In this document: positions 51,951 to 60,235 of the stretch, piece after piece
Position numbering within the stretch: position 1 is the stretch's first letter
Layout of the letters: each line of letters begins with the position of its first letter
Source: Hominenteromicrobium mulieris
Lineage (GTDB): Bacteria; Bacillota; Clostridia; Oscillospirales; Acutalibacteraceae
Assembly: GCA_021029595.1 (NCBI GenBank)
Contig: JAJJOY010000007.1
Coordinates: 1-64,000 of the forward strand
DNA: 64,000 nucleotides
Direction: 5' to 3'
Made by a program: the position numbers and the translations under genes
Notes under the pieces: model-generated
What the model was told of the DNA's origin: nothing
Database searches by the model: none
The model's input: only the letters and a program-made list of their open reading frames with translations

Positions 51951-53456
51951 TCACTTTTGCGTTTCCCCGACGAACACCCTGTCCCGGAAGCACACGTTCC
52001 GGTCGCTGGTGGCGCCAAAGAGCTGGAACATCCCTTTCACCCCGTCGGTGACCCACAGGAAGAGCTTCTCCCCATCGAATTGGAATTTCCAGGTCTGGTA
52101 ATGGCCCGTTTCCCGCCAGCAGACTGTGAGTAGCAGGGTATCCTGGTCCACCCAGGTGTGGTGGGCAGAGTAGGACCAGGCCCGAGAGCGCTGTTCCGGC
52201 CCCCGCAGGGGGCTGTTGCTGGGGATCTCAATGGCAAAGGTCGTCTCCCCGTGCCGATCCGTTACGCAGGAGCTCTCCAGAGACTGGATGCCGTCCACGG
52301 CAATGGCCAGCCGGCTGTTTGCCAGCTGCAGCCGGAGCTGGTGCTGCTCCTGACTGTCTACTGATTTTAAGAGGTATGTCTTGTCCTGCAGCAAGGCCTG
52401 CAAATAGGAGGAGCTTGGCTCATACACAGCAGGGGCTTCCCATTGGCAGAGTACCTTTTGCAAATGCTCATAGGCCCAAGCATCCCGCCCCTTTTGGGGA
52501 TCTGTCAAGTTCGCAAGCAGGTATTGTTCCACCAGAGGGAAGACCCGAGTGCCGTCGATTTCTTCCGCTGTGGTGACGATGACCATGTCCTTTTGTGGAA
52601 ACACCATAATATACTGACCAAAAGCGCCGTCCGCCCGGTAGCTGCCGGAGTTGTTTTCCCAGATCTGATAGCCGTACCGCTGGCCCCAGCCGGCGCAGCC
52701 CTGTCCCAGGGTGGGGACGTGGGGAGCGGTGGCCTCATCAATCCACTCCTCCGAAAGGAGCCGCTGGCCATTCCATAGGCCCTTGTTCAGGTAGAGCACG
52801 CCCACCTTGCACAGATCCCTGGGGGCGATAAGCAATCCCCAAGCACCGGTGTTTACTTTGCCGTTGACGTCCCAGCACACGTCGGTGATTCCCAGGGGTT
52901 CAAAGAGCTTCTCCTGCAACCACTGAAACAGGCTCTTACCCGTTGTCCGGCTGATGACCTCCGAGAGCATATAGGTGCCGCCGGAGTTGTACACAAAATG
53001 TTCCCCCGGCGCGTAAGCCATTTTCCGGGTGAAGAAGATTTCCGGCCAAGGGGTGCCCTCGCTGTTGCACATATCCCCTACGGTGTCCCGTTCATGGCCG
53101 GTACTCATGGTCAGCACGTCCCGCAGGGTGATCTCCCTTGCTCGGGGGTCCATGTCTAGGTCTTTGCATTCCGGGAAATAGTCCAGCAGCGGGTCGTTCA
53201 CATTCACAAGACCCTCCTGCACGGCGAATCCAATGGCTGTGGAGGTGAAGGTCTTGCTCACCGAGTACACCAGCCGCTTATCGCTGGCCCGGAAGGGATA
53301 GCGGGCGGCATCCACCACGGCTTTCCCGTGGCGGATGATGTGGAGCGTGCGCAGCTTGTAGTGGGCCTTGTCGCACTCCTGCAGGAAGTTCGCGACGTCG
53401 ATAGAGGAAATGCCCACGTCCTCCGGTAAGTAGAAACGGTCGAATAAGTCTGCCAA
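51951..53456 (-). CDS. Serine hydrolase, class C beta-lactamase fold
   Basis: A 501-residue esterase/peptidase-like protein. The catalytic SxxK is Ser65-Val-Ser-Lys68 and the Tyr-Asn-Ser motif begins at Tyr156. A C-terminal beta-rich domain (about 360-501) follows. No signal peptide, so a cytoplasmic esterase for imported compounds is more likely than an antibiotic-degrading enzyme. The start is TTG, with AAGGAAGGGGCGG upstream, two bases after the transporter stop. Codons such as CGG, CCC and GTG differ from the neighbours outside the island. Confidence 0.82.
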   Translation of the reverse strand: MADLFDRFYLPEDVGISSIDVANFLQECDKAHYKLRTLHIIRHGKAVVDAARYPFRASDKRLVYSVSKTFTSTAIGFAVQEGLVNVNDPLLDYFPECKDLDMDPRAREITLRDVLTMSTGHERDTVGDMCNSEGTPWPEIFFTRKMAYAPGEHFVYNSGGTYMLSEVISRTTGKSLFQWLQEKLFEPLGITDVCWDVNGKVNTGAWGLLIAPRDLCKVGVLYLNKGLWNGQRLLSEEWIDEATAPHVPTLGQGCAGWGQRYGYQIWENNSGSYRADGAFGQYIMVFPQKDMVIVTTAEEIDGTRVFPLVEQYLLANLTDPQKGRDAWAYEHLQKVLCQWEAPAVYEPSSSYLQALLQDKTYLLKSVDSQEQHQLRLQLANSRLAIAVDGIQSLESSCVTDRHGETTFAIEIPSNSPLRGPEQRSRAWSYSAHHTWVDQDTLLLTVCWRETGHYQTWKFQFDGEKLFLWVTDGVKGMFQLFGATSDRNVCFRDRVFVGETQK

Positions 53457-53457
53457 G

Positions 53458-54840
53458 TTATTCCGCCCCTTCCTTTCTCATGTTGGCCACCTCTTTGTCG
53501 GCATCCATCCGGCTGCTGAACAGCACCAGCAAAATACTGCACACCAGGGGGATTACGGCGTAGCCCACAGTCTCCATCACCCGGGTGAAGGAGGACTGGG
53601 CCAGGCCTGCGTTGGCCGCTTCGCCGCTGTAGCCGCCAATGGCCAGCACAGCCGCCACGCCCACGCTGCCCAGGAGCATTCCAAACCGCATGCCGAATTG
53701 GGCGATGCTGGTGGAAAGGCCGGAGAGGTCGGTTTTGTTTTTTAAGTTGATGTAGTCAGCCACATCGGCGGTAGCGGTACCCAGCAGCACACCAAAGAAA
53801 GCGCTGCCAATGCCGTACACCGCATTGCCAATCAAAACGAAGACCAAGTTGGGGACGATCATCAAGGCGTAGCCCACCACCTGGAACAAGGAACCCAGTA
53901 CAAGCACCTTTCGCTTGCCCAGCTTGGCATTGGCAATAGGTACAATGCCAAACAGGCAGCAGAGGATACCAGGCACCAGCTTTGCATAGCTGATCTGGGT
54001 CATGTAGCCGGCATCGCCCAGTACATCACGCAGGAAGTAGATGGCCATAGAGCCGAAAATCATACCGGCAAAGTTGTAAGTGAGGAACATACCAAACAGC
54101 GGGAGGGCGTATTTGCAGCCAAAGACATACTTCAGCTGGGTTTTGACGGGCAGAGAGGGGCGCTTCCGGGCCGCGCTGAGCTGCTGAGCGGCTTCGGCCC
54201 ACACCTCCGGGGTCTCCCGGCAGATAATGCCGGTGAGGAAGGGCAGGATAAAGCCAATGGAGCAGAAAATCAGGCTCAGACCGAAGTAGCCTTTTTCATA
54301 GCCGCCAAAATACATAAGCACCGGCACGCCGTAGGCACTAACGATCAAGTTGGAGATCTGTCCCAAAAGGCCGCCCAAGTTAGTGACCTTTGCTCGTTCC
54401 ACAGAGTTGGAAGTTATCTTGATGAGCAGGGTGGCGGTGGCGACACTGATAACGGCGCCGAACACAGCTACATGGAGCAGGTAGTTTACAAACACCCAGA
54501 TCATCCGCCCGGTGGGGCTGAAGCTGGTAGGGGTGTTAAAGATCAGGAACACGGGCAGGGCCACAAAAAAAGCGGTGCCCAGGATCCAGGGGCGGGCCTT
54601 ACCTATCTTGGTGTGAGTCATGTCAATGAGGAAGCCGCTCAGGCCTTCTGTAACGGCGTTGATGATCCGGGCAGCGGTCATCATGGCGGTGATGAAGCCC
54701 ATGGAAAGCAGCAGGTTGTCCGTCAAATAGATGGTGAGGAAGCCGCCCATAATGCCGGCAATGCAGCTGGATCCGCAGCCGTTGAGGGCAAAGCCGATCA
54801 TTTGCGACACAGGGAGCTTATCTTGTTTCTTTTCTGTCAT
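53458..54840 (-). CDS. GPH/MFS-family transporter
   Basis: Twelve-helix secondary transporter of 460 residues, glycoside-pentoside-hexuronide:cation symporter type. Evidence: N-terminal MIGFALNGCGSSCIAGIMGGF, the loop DMTHTKIGKARPWILG with the DxTxxxxGxxRPW signature of the family, and C-terminal VADYINLKNKTDLSGL. It probably imports the glycoside or ester that the hydrolase encoded immediately downstream processes. First gene of that two-gene unit, with the AraC regulator upstream. Confidence 0.88.
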   Translation of the reverse strand: MTEKKQDKLPVSQMIGFALNGCGSSCIAGIMGGFLTIYLTDNLLLSMGFITAMMTAARIINAVTEGLSGFLIDMTHTKIGKARPWILGTAFFVALPVFLIFNTPTSFSPTGRMIWVFVNYLLHVAVFGAVISVATATLLIKITSNSVERAKVTNLGGLLGQISNLIVSAYGVPVLMYFGGYEKGYFGLSLIFCSIGFILPFLTGIICRETPEVWAEAAQQLSAARKRPSLPVKTQLKYVFGCKYALPLFGMFLTYNFAGMIFGSMAIYFLRDVLGDAGYMTQISYAKLVPGILCCLFGIVPIANAKLGKRKVLVLGSLFQVVGYALMIVPNLVFVLIGNAVYGIGSAFFGVLLGTATADVADYINLKNKTDLSGLSTSIAQFGMRFGMLLGSVGVAAVLAIGGYSGEAANAGLAQSSFTRVMETVGYAVIPLVCSILLVLFSSRMDADKEVANMRKEGAE

Positions 54841-54971
54841 TTTTTCAATCCTCCAAGTCGAAGAAATGCGGCAGGCGGTGCGCGCACTCCGCTTGCAGCT
54901 ATACTATTAGAATACCACGGGGAGAGTTGAGAAAATATGGCGGAATTGACTGCTCTTTAGGGAGAAATTGA

Positions 54972-55835
54972 CTAATCTTGCCGAAAAAATGGATTTTGGG
55001 TAATTTCTTTTCGATAATTTCTAGGGGTACAGCCATAGTATTTTCGGAAACATTGGATAAAGCTGCCTTCATCGGCAAAGCCCGTTTCCAGGGCGATTTC
55101 CGAGATTTTTTTGGATGTCTGAGCGAGCAGCTGCTCTGCCTGAAGAACCCGGTATTTGGCTAGGTATTGGGAGAAAGTGGCTCCCGTATACTTTTTGAAA
55201 AAGCGGCAGAAATACTCTTTCGAGAAGAAAAACTGCTGCGCCATCTGGGCGGTGTTCAGGGGCTCGCTGTAATGGTCATGAATGTAAGTCAGGATCCCCT
55301 CCAGCTTTCGAAAGGGCTCCTGAGAGGTGCTGTCTTTGGCCCGGTCCCGTTCCTGGCAGCACTGGGTGAGCAGGACATAGACAATCTCGCAGATCTGCCG
55401 GAGGACAAGCACTGACAGGAAGGGAGTACCCTCCTGCTCATACCACTCGTTAAGCGCAAGGATCAGGGATTGAATTTTCGTATTAGCCTCCTCTGTGAGG
55501 ACGAAATAGCATGTATCGAAATTGGGGATCAGGCTTTTTAAGAAGGAGTAGCTGATTTGCAGCGTGATGCCGGTGATGGCAAAGCCGTCTGTGGCGAAAT
55601 AGGGGATGGAGGAGTGGACCTCCCGGCTATTGACCAGCACAATGTGCTGAGGTGTCACATCTTCCACCCGGCCGTTGATAAAAAAGCGCGAGGAGCCTTC
55701 AAAAGCTGTATTGATCTCCAATTCCGGATGCCAATGGCTTTTGACAATTTGGCTTCCCGGCCTGGTGTGCCGGATGATGAAGCCCGGGACAGCTCCGTAT
55801 ATCTCCACTTTTTCAAAAATGCCGTGGTCGGGCAT
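54972..55835 (-). CDS. AraC-family regulator with cupin domain
   Basis: A 287-residue regulator: N-terminal cupin sensor (HWHPELEINTAFEG at about 35-48) and C-terminal double helix-turn-helix (MAQQFFFSKEYFCRFFKKYTG and ISEIALETGFADEGSFIQCFRKYYGCTPRNYRK). Same strand as the transporter and hydrolase genes, 131 bases before the transporter, so it likely senses their substrate. Codon use is of the foreign segment. A weak AGGAAGGAG precedes the ATG. Confidence 0.88.
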   Translation of the reverse strand: MPDHGIFEKVEIYGAVPGFIIRHTRPGSQIVKSHWHPELEINTAFEGSSRFFINGRVEDVTPQHIVLVNSREVHSSIPYFATDGFAITGITLQISYSFLKSLIPNFDTCYFVLTEEANTKIQSLILALNEWYEQEGTPFLSVLVLRQICEIVYVLLTQCCQERDRAKDSTSQEPFRKLEGILTYIHDHYSEPLNTAQMAQQFFFSKEYFCRFFKKYTGATFSQYLAKYRVLQAEQLLAQTSKKISEIALETGFADEGSFIQCFRKYYGCTPRNYRKEITQNPFFRQD

Positions 55836-55864
55836 GGGAATCAGCTCCTTCCTGTGTTTGTTAA

Positions 55865-56110
55865 TTATACCGGAATCCGTCGAATATAGTACCCTTTTTC
55901 TTTACCGACCCAGTTCCACATGACCTCGTAACCAAGCTCATTGAGAACAGCGATATCTTTTGTCAGCGTCCTGCGCTCACACGAAATGCCCATATCTCCA
56001 AGCTTGTTGCAAATCTGACTTGTGGAGAGGGGATTCTGCTCATCCGTCTCTTGACGAAGAAGCTCAAGGAGCTTCAGCAGCTTATATTTCAGCCAGTTTT
56101 CCTGTGCCAT
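55865..56110 (-). pseudogene. WYL-type regulator, truncated after HTH domain
   Basis: The 81-residue frame matches only the N-terminal winged helix of WYL-domain regulators: QENWLKYKLLKLLELLRQET, SISQICNKLG-like helix, ERRTLTKDIAVLNELGY and GKEKGYYI. A full protein has about 300 residues and a WYL domain; here GYYI is followed by RRIPV and stop. The break coincides with the edge of the foreign-codon segment. ATG 56110 has GGAG 7 bases upstream, and an intact promoter lies before it. Confidence 0.75.
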
Positions 56111-56160
56111 TTGCCATCTCCAAGGGTATTCCTTCAAAAAGGTATAAACTATTATTAAAC

Positions 56161-56189
56161 ATTATAGCACAAATCCCGTCGATTTACAA
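56161..56189 (-). promoter_or_regulatory. Promoter of truncated regulator
   Basis: TTGTAA, 17-base spacer, TATAAT. The rest of the gap up to tRNA-Leu shows no gene; CAAATCCCGTCG occurs twice (56170 and 56236). Confidence 0.6.
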
Positions 56190-56415
56190 GGTTTTGCTGT
56201 CACTTTTCCGCGACATCTCTGTGCTTTCCCGAATTCAAATCCCGTCGGGTGCTGTTTTGCCAACTTCTTTGCTGCGCAAAGAAACGCGAAAAGTAACACG
56301 CCAATTTCACTGCCTAAAAGCAAAAAACAGGGGCTGGCGCGGCCTCAATGACCGTTCCAACCCTTGTTTCAGCGGTATTTTCCTATATTGAGGGCTATTT
56401 TGCCTCGAAAAGCAT

Positions 56416-56452
56416 GAAAAAACCTCTCTAGTCTTGGTAGACAAAAGAGGTT
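56416..56452 (-). terminator. Terminator of first tRNA-Leu(GAG)
   Basis: AACCTCT/AGAGGTT stem, then TTTTTC on the minus strand. Different from the terminator behind the second copy. Confidence 0.75.
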
Positions 56453-56459
56453 TCTTTCG

Positions 56460-56543
56460 TGGTGCGCGAGACGGGACTTGAACCCGTACGTCATAAACAC
56501 ACGCCCCTCAAACGTGCCTGTCTGCCAATTCCAGCACTCGCGC
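56460..56543 (-). tRNA. tRNA-Leu(GAG), copy 1
   Basis: Acceptor GCGCGAG/CTCGCGC, anticodon arm CACGT-TTGAGGG-GCGTG (anticodon GAG), long variable arm, T loop GGTTCAAGTC and encoded CCA. Identical to the copy 2.2 kb downstream. Confidence 0.95.
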
Positions 56544-56555
56544 TCAACAATATGT

Positions 56556-56584
56556 ATTATAGCACAAGCCATGCTGTTTGTCAA
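56556..56584 (-). promoter_or_regulatory. Promoter of tRNA-Leu(GAG) copy 1
   Basis: Consensus TTGACA, 17-base spacer, TATAAT. Confidence 0.85.
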
Positions 56585-56701
56585 CTGTTATTTCTCAAAA
56601 CGCAAAAACATGTCCGTTTTTTGCATTTTACCGCAAAATGCTGGTGAAAAAGGTCAAAACATGCTATACTGCATATAACAGGAACATGGGAGGAAAACAC
56701 G

Positions 56702-57235
56702 ATGACGTACACAAAACACTATACGTCGCCGCTTGGCATGATCTTGCTTGCGGCAGATGACGCGGGGCTTACAGGGCTGTGGTTTGAAGGCAGCAAGTAT
56801 TTTGCGGCAGAGCTGCCGAAGGAGCACACAGAACAGGACACACCCGTTTTGCTCGAAACCACACAGTGGCTCGACGTATATTTTGCCGGAAAAGAACCGG
56901 ATTTCACGCCACTGCTGCACCTCGTCGGCTCGGATTTTCGGCAGGCGGTTTGGAACATCCTGCTCTCTATCCCCTACGGCCGGACGATGACCTACGGCCA
57001 GATTGCAAAGCAGCTTGCAAAAAACACCGGGATAGACAAAATGTCCGCACAGGCGGTTGGCGGTGCGGTCGGGCACAATCCAATCTCAATCATCGTCCCC
57101 TGCCACCGCGTTGTGGGCGCAAGCGGCAGCCTGACCGGCTACGCCGGCGGCCTTGATAAGAAAATCGCGCTGTTGGAGCTCGAAAAAACCGACACCGCAA
57201 GATTTTTCCGCCCGAAAAAGGGTACGGCGCTGTAA
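56702..57235 (+). CDS. ogt: Methylated-DNA--protein-cysteine methyltransferase
   Basis: Suicide DNA-repair protein that moves alkyl groups from O6-alkylguanine to its own Cys134 (PCHRV). 177 residues. The DNA-binding helix has YGRTMTYGQIA and QAVGGAVGHNPISI with the Asn that orders the active site. GGAGG precedes the ATG by 8 bases. Its own terminator downstream has been split by an insertion element. Confidence 0.95.
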   Translation: MTYTKHYTSPLGMILLAADDAGLTGLWFEGSKYFAAELPKEHTEQDTPVLLETTQWLDVYFAGKEPDFTPLLHLVGSDFRQAVWNILLSIPYGRTMTYGQIAKQLAKNTGIDKMSAQAVGGAVGHNPISIIVPCHRVVGASGSLTGYAGGLDKKIALLELEKTDTARFFRPKKGTAL

Positions 57236-57259
57236 CACGCCCTTACACTAGAATAAACG

Positions 57260-57271
57260 AAAAGATCCTCC
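57260..57271 (+). terminator. Left arm of ogt terminator, split by IS3 element
   Basis: AAAAGATCCTCC here and GGGAGATCTTTT at 58570-58581 are the two arms of one stem (one mismatch, one wobble) followed by T. Removing the element and one TAT repeat restores a normal terminator with an 11-base loop. Confidence 0.75.
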
Positions 57272-57336
57272 GTTATTGAACAGCACCCCATTTGTTAGAC
57301 AGTATGATATAATGTCTAACAGGTGGGGTGATTTTA

Positions 57337-57690
57337 ATGCCAAAGGGAGTACCAAACAAACGATACACGCCGGAATTCAAGAAGCTGGTCGTGGAAACCA
57401 TGATGAAAGAAAAGATGAGTTACAGAGAAACGGCTCGACAATTTGAAATCAGCAATCATCACAGAGTACAAGACTGGGAACGAATCTATCTGACGGAGGG
57501 TCCAGAAGGTTTTGCCATCGAACGGCGTGGCCGCGGCAGTAAGAGCCGTCCGCCAAAGCCGTTGCCGAAGCAGGTAGAAGAAGATCTGCTGGCCGAAGTG
57601 CAGCGACTGCGTGCGGAGAACGATTACCTAAAAAACTTGCAAGCCTTGGTTTTGGAAGACGAGCGACGCCGGCACAAAAAACGCAGGTAG
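57337..57690 (+). CDS. IS3-family transposase OrfA
   Basis: A 117-residue DNA-binding subunit. Helix-turn-helix at about 10-55 (FKKLVVETMMKEKMSYRETARQFEISNHHRVQDWERIY), and a leucine-zipper-like C terminus (VQRLRAENDYLKNLQALV) for dimerisation. ATG 57337 follows GGTGGGGTGA. It ends in CACAAAAAACGCAGGTAG, where the six-A run is the likely slip site into OrfB. Confidence 0.92.
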   Translation: MPKGVPNKRYTPEFKKLVVETMMKEKMSYRETARQFEISNHHRVQDWERIYLTEGPEGFAIERRGRGSKSRPPKPLPKQVEEDLLAEVQRLRAENDYLKNLQALVLEDERRRHKKRR

Positions 57691-58514
57691 TTCAAAAGCT
57701 AAGGCAAAAACACGCACTCAGTATTCTGCTCTCAATCGCTCAACTGCCCCGTGCCACTTTCTACTATCATTTGAAGCGGATAAACAGTGTAGATAAGTAT
57801 AAAGCTGTCAAAGCGGAGATCACGGCCATCTACCATGAAAACAAAGGAAGATACGGCTATCGCCGCATTACAACAGAACTTCACAAGCGCAATTTCCTCC
57901 TGAACCACAAGACTGTCCAGCGGCTGATGAAGGAGCTGGGCTTGGTTTGCCGTGTCAGGATGAAGAAGTATCGCTCTTATAAGGGAGAAGTGGGCAAAAT
58001 CGCACCAAATCTGCTAAATCGGGATTTCCATGCCGAAAAGCCGAATCAGAAATGGGTCACGGATGTGACAGAGTTCAGTTTGTTCGGAGAAAAGCTCTAT
58101 CTGTCCCCGATTCTCGATCTGTGCAGCAGCGATCTGGTCAGCTATACCATCTCTGCGCATCCTGTTCTGAGTATGGTTACGATTATGCTGGATAAGGCTT
58201 TTGAGAAGATACCGGATGGAACCGGGTTGATCCTTCATTCTGACCAGGGCTGGCAGTACCAACAGATGCTCCGGGAGAAAGGTGTTCGCCAGAGCATGAG
58301 CCGCAAGGGAAACTGTCTGGACAATGCTGTGATAGAAAATTTCTTCGAGCTGCTCAAAAGTGAGCTGCTGTATTTGCAGGAGTTTCGCTCCATGGAACAC
58401 TTCAAACTGGAACTGATCGAATATCTGGATTACTACAACAACTGCAGGATCAAGGCAAAGCTAAAGGGCTTGCCGCCTGCAATTCACAGACAGCAAGCCC
58501 TTTCGGCTGCTTGA
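57681..58514 (+). CDS. IS3-family transposase OrfB (by -1 frameshift)
   Basis: Catalytic integrase-like part of the OrfAB transposase, read after a -1 shift at the six-A run of orfA. The N-terminal segment IAQLPRATFYYHLKR and HENKGRYGYRRITTELH precede the DDE domain: Asp in WVTDVTEF, Asp in HSDQGWQY and Glu in VIENFFELLKSE, with the conserved Gln/Tyr. Length and motif spacing match the family. No start codon is needed because the fused product is the active form. Confidence 0.92.
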   Translation, partial: TQVVQKLRQKHALSILLSIAQLPRATFYYHLKRINSVDKYKAVKAEITAIYHENKGRYGYRRITTELHKRNFLLNHKTVQRLMKELGLVCRVRMKKYRSYKGEVGKIAPNLLNRDFHAEKPNQKWVTDVTEFSLFGEKLYLSPILDLCSSDLVSYTISAHPVLSMVTIMLDKAFEKIPDGTGLILHSDQGWQYQQMLREKGVRQSMSRKGNCLDNAVIENFFELLKSELLYLQEFRSMEHFKLELIEYLDYYNNCRIKAKLKGLPPAIHRQQALSAA

Positions 58515-58610
58515 ACAATTCTTACTTCAAAATATTGTCTAACTTTTTGGGGTCACTTCATATGCCTGCGGGAGATCTTTTTGCTATAAAAACCAAGCTA
58601 AATGTAAAAT

Positions 58611-58643
58611 AAAAGACCTATCGGAATTCCCGATAGGTCTTTT
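58611..58643 (-). terminator. Terminator of second tRNA-Leu(GAG)
   Basis: AAAAGACCTATCGG/CCGATAGGTCTTTT perfect 14-bp stem. Confidence 0.88.
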
Positions 58644-58647
58644 GGCG

Positions 58648-58731
58648 TGGTGCGCGAGACGGGACTTGAACCCGTACGTCATAAACACACGCCCCTCAAA
58701 CGTGCCTGTCTGCCAATTCCAGCACTCGCGC
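58648..58731 (-). tRNA. tRNA-Leu(GAG), copy 2
   Basis: Identical in every base to copy 1, including encoded CCA. Confidence 0.95.
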
Positions 58732-58743
58732 TCAACAAGTGAT

Positions 58744-58772
58744 ATTATAGCAACAAACAGGCAAATTGTCAA
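58744..58772 (-). promoter_or_regulatory. Promoter of tRNA-Leu(GAG) copy 2
   Basis: Consensus TTGACA, 17-base spacer, TATAAT. The spacer differs from copy 1, so the two promoters are not a simple recent duplication. Confidence 0.85.
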
Positions 58773-58824
58773 GACTATTTTAAAAGAAACTTGAATTTTT
58801 GTAAAAAACCGGATTTGCGTCGGT

Positions 58825-60153
58825 TTAATCCTCAACGATGATGGCGTTTTCTTCTTTGACTTCTTCCGCAAGCAGCATGCGCACGGGGTGCTCGGCAGTA
58901 TACGGTTGCCATGTGGGCAAGCCCTCCCCATTCGGGTCGCCAGTCTTTGCGAAGTTTGCCCAGTAGGAGGACATTGCAGCTTCAAGCGTATAGTCGCACG
59001 GTTCCCACGGGCGCCAGCATCTGTTCATCGTGTGGAAAACATACCACAACTCGGACGAATGGAACGCACCTGCGTTGTCGCCCGGCAACTGACGGTTGAA
59101 GAAATAGATGTAGCTCGGGCATCTGCCGAGTTTATTCTGGTTCTTCGCCCAGCGCACGGCGCTCTTTTCGAGAATTCTCTCGCCCGCTGCGATGTCGCCG
59201 CCGGTGCAGCCGATCATGTAATCGATGTCGTGCGCATTGCCGGAAAGCGCCACTTCGTCTACGGAAGCCTTCAGCAGCACGTTATCAACAACGGGCTGCC
59301 ACGCAAGACCGCTTGGGGACTGGATGGTATACTGCACCTCAGCAATCTTTTCTGCCGGGACAGCGCGCATCTCTTCGATGTTTTTCGCGCCGAGCTTTTC
59401 CATCAGCTCTTTGGAGGACTTCACGCGCATTTCAACGGAAACATCGTGCGAAAGGCCGCCGAGGCCGCCTGCGCTCTGCAAAACAGCGCGCTTAATCTTG
59501 CCGCGCGTCAAATCGGACGAAATAAGCGTCTGCACGCTCATGCAGCCTGCAGACTGGCCCGCTGCCGTGATGCAGTCCGGGTCGCCACCGAACGCTGCAA
59601 TATTCTCGTATACCCAGTCGATCGCTGCAACTTGATCGTAAATACCGTAGTTGCCGCTGATGCCCTCGGGATTTTCGGCATCGAGCTCCGGATGCACAAA
59701 GAAGCCGAGTGCGCCGACACGGTAGTTGATGGAGACGAACACCACGCCGTTTTTCGCAAACTGCTCGCCGTCGAACTCCTTTTCCGCGCCGCTGCCATGC
59801 GTGAACGCACCGCCGTGAATCCAGAAGAACACGGGCAACTTATCGCCCGGCTGCGCAGATGCAGGCGTCCAGATGTTCAGATACAGGCAGTCTTCGCTCT
59901 GCTTTAGGTTTTCATCACTGTAAAATTCCTTGCCGTAGAGATCCATTTTGGACAGATCAGTCTGCGGTGCTTTGGCGGAGAACTCCAGTGCGGGGCGCAC
60001 ACCCTCCCACTTTGCGTGCGGCTGCGGACGCTTCCAGCGCAGCTCGCCGACCGGCGGTGCAGCATACGGCACGCCCTTGAAGATCACGCTTTGTTTATCA
60101 TCGGAAAACGCACCTTCGAGTGCGCCTTCTTTGACGGTTACGATCGTATTCAT
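58825..60153 (-). CDS. Type-B carboxylesterase
   Basis: Alpha/beta-hydrolase of 442 residues. Oxyanion HGG at 113-115, nucleophile Ser201 in GQSAG, family start FKGVPYAAPPVGELRW, SEDCLYLNIWTP and the catalytic His in AFHSSELWYVF. The typical acidic residue block is short (GCTGGDIAAGE), and the length is at the low end (usual about 500). No signal peptide. Follows the GH3 gene by 82 bases in the same operon, so it may remove ester groups (acetyl, feruloyl) from plant glycans. Confidence 0.85.
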   Translation of the reverse strand: MNTIVTVKEGALEGAFSDDKQSVIFKGVPYAAPPVGELRWKRPQPHAKWEGVRPALEFSAKAPQTDLSKMDLYGKEFYSDENLKQSEDCLYLNIWTPASAQPGDKLPVFFWIHGGAFTHGSGAEKEFDGEQFAKNGVVFVSINYRVGALGFFVHPELDAENPEGISGNYGIYDQVAAIDWVYENIAAFGGDPDCITAAGQSAGCMSVQTLISSDLTRGKIKRAVLQSAGGLGGLSHDVSVEMRVKSSKELMEKLGAKNIEEMRAVPAEKIAEVQYTIQSPSGLAWQPVVDNVLLKASVDEVALSGNAHDIDYMIGCTGGDIAAGERILEKSAVRWAKNQNKLGRCPSYIYFFNRQLPGDNAGAFHSSELWYVFHTMNRCWRPWEPCDYTLEAAMSSYWANFAKTGDPNGEGLPTWQPYTAEHPVRMLLAEEVKEENAIIVED

Positions 60154-60235
60154 TGAAACTTCCTCCCAGGGATAAAATTCACGGCAACGCCGCGGATAAA
60201 TTTTTGCGGTGCTGTCGGTGGTTTATAAATTTAAT

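Larger units (their letters stand above)
57277..58560 (+). mobile_element. IS3-family insertion sequence, complete
   Basis: 1284 bases bounded by imperfect terminal inverted repeats of 25 bases (TGAACAGCACCCC... and, reversed, TGAAGTGACCCC...; both end in GTTAGACA) with the 5'-TG...CA-3' ends typical of IS3. A 3-bp target repeat TAT flanks both sides (57274-57276 and 58561-58563). It holds two overlapping frames joined by a -1 shift. The element appears intact and recently inserted. Confidence 0.93.

Noticed and set aside
51951-53456. Beta-lactamase giving drug resistance
   Set aside because: The SxxK/YNS fold also occurs in esterases and peptidases; no signal peptide is present, and its partner is a sugar-type transporter.
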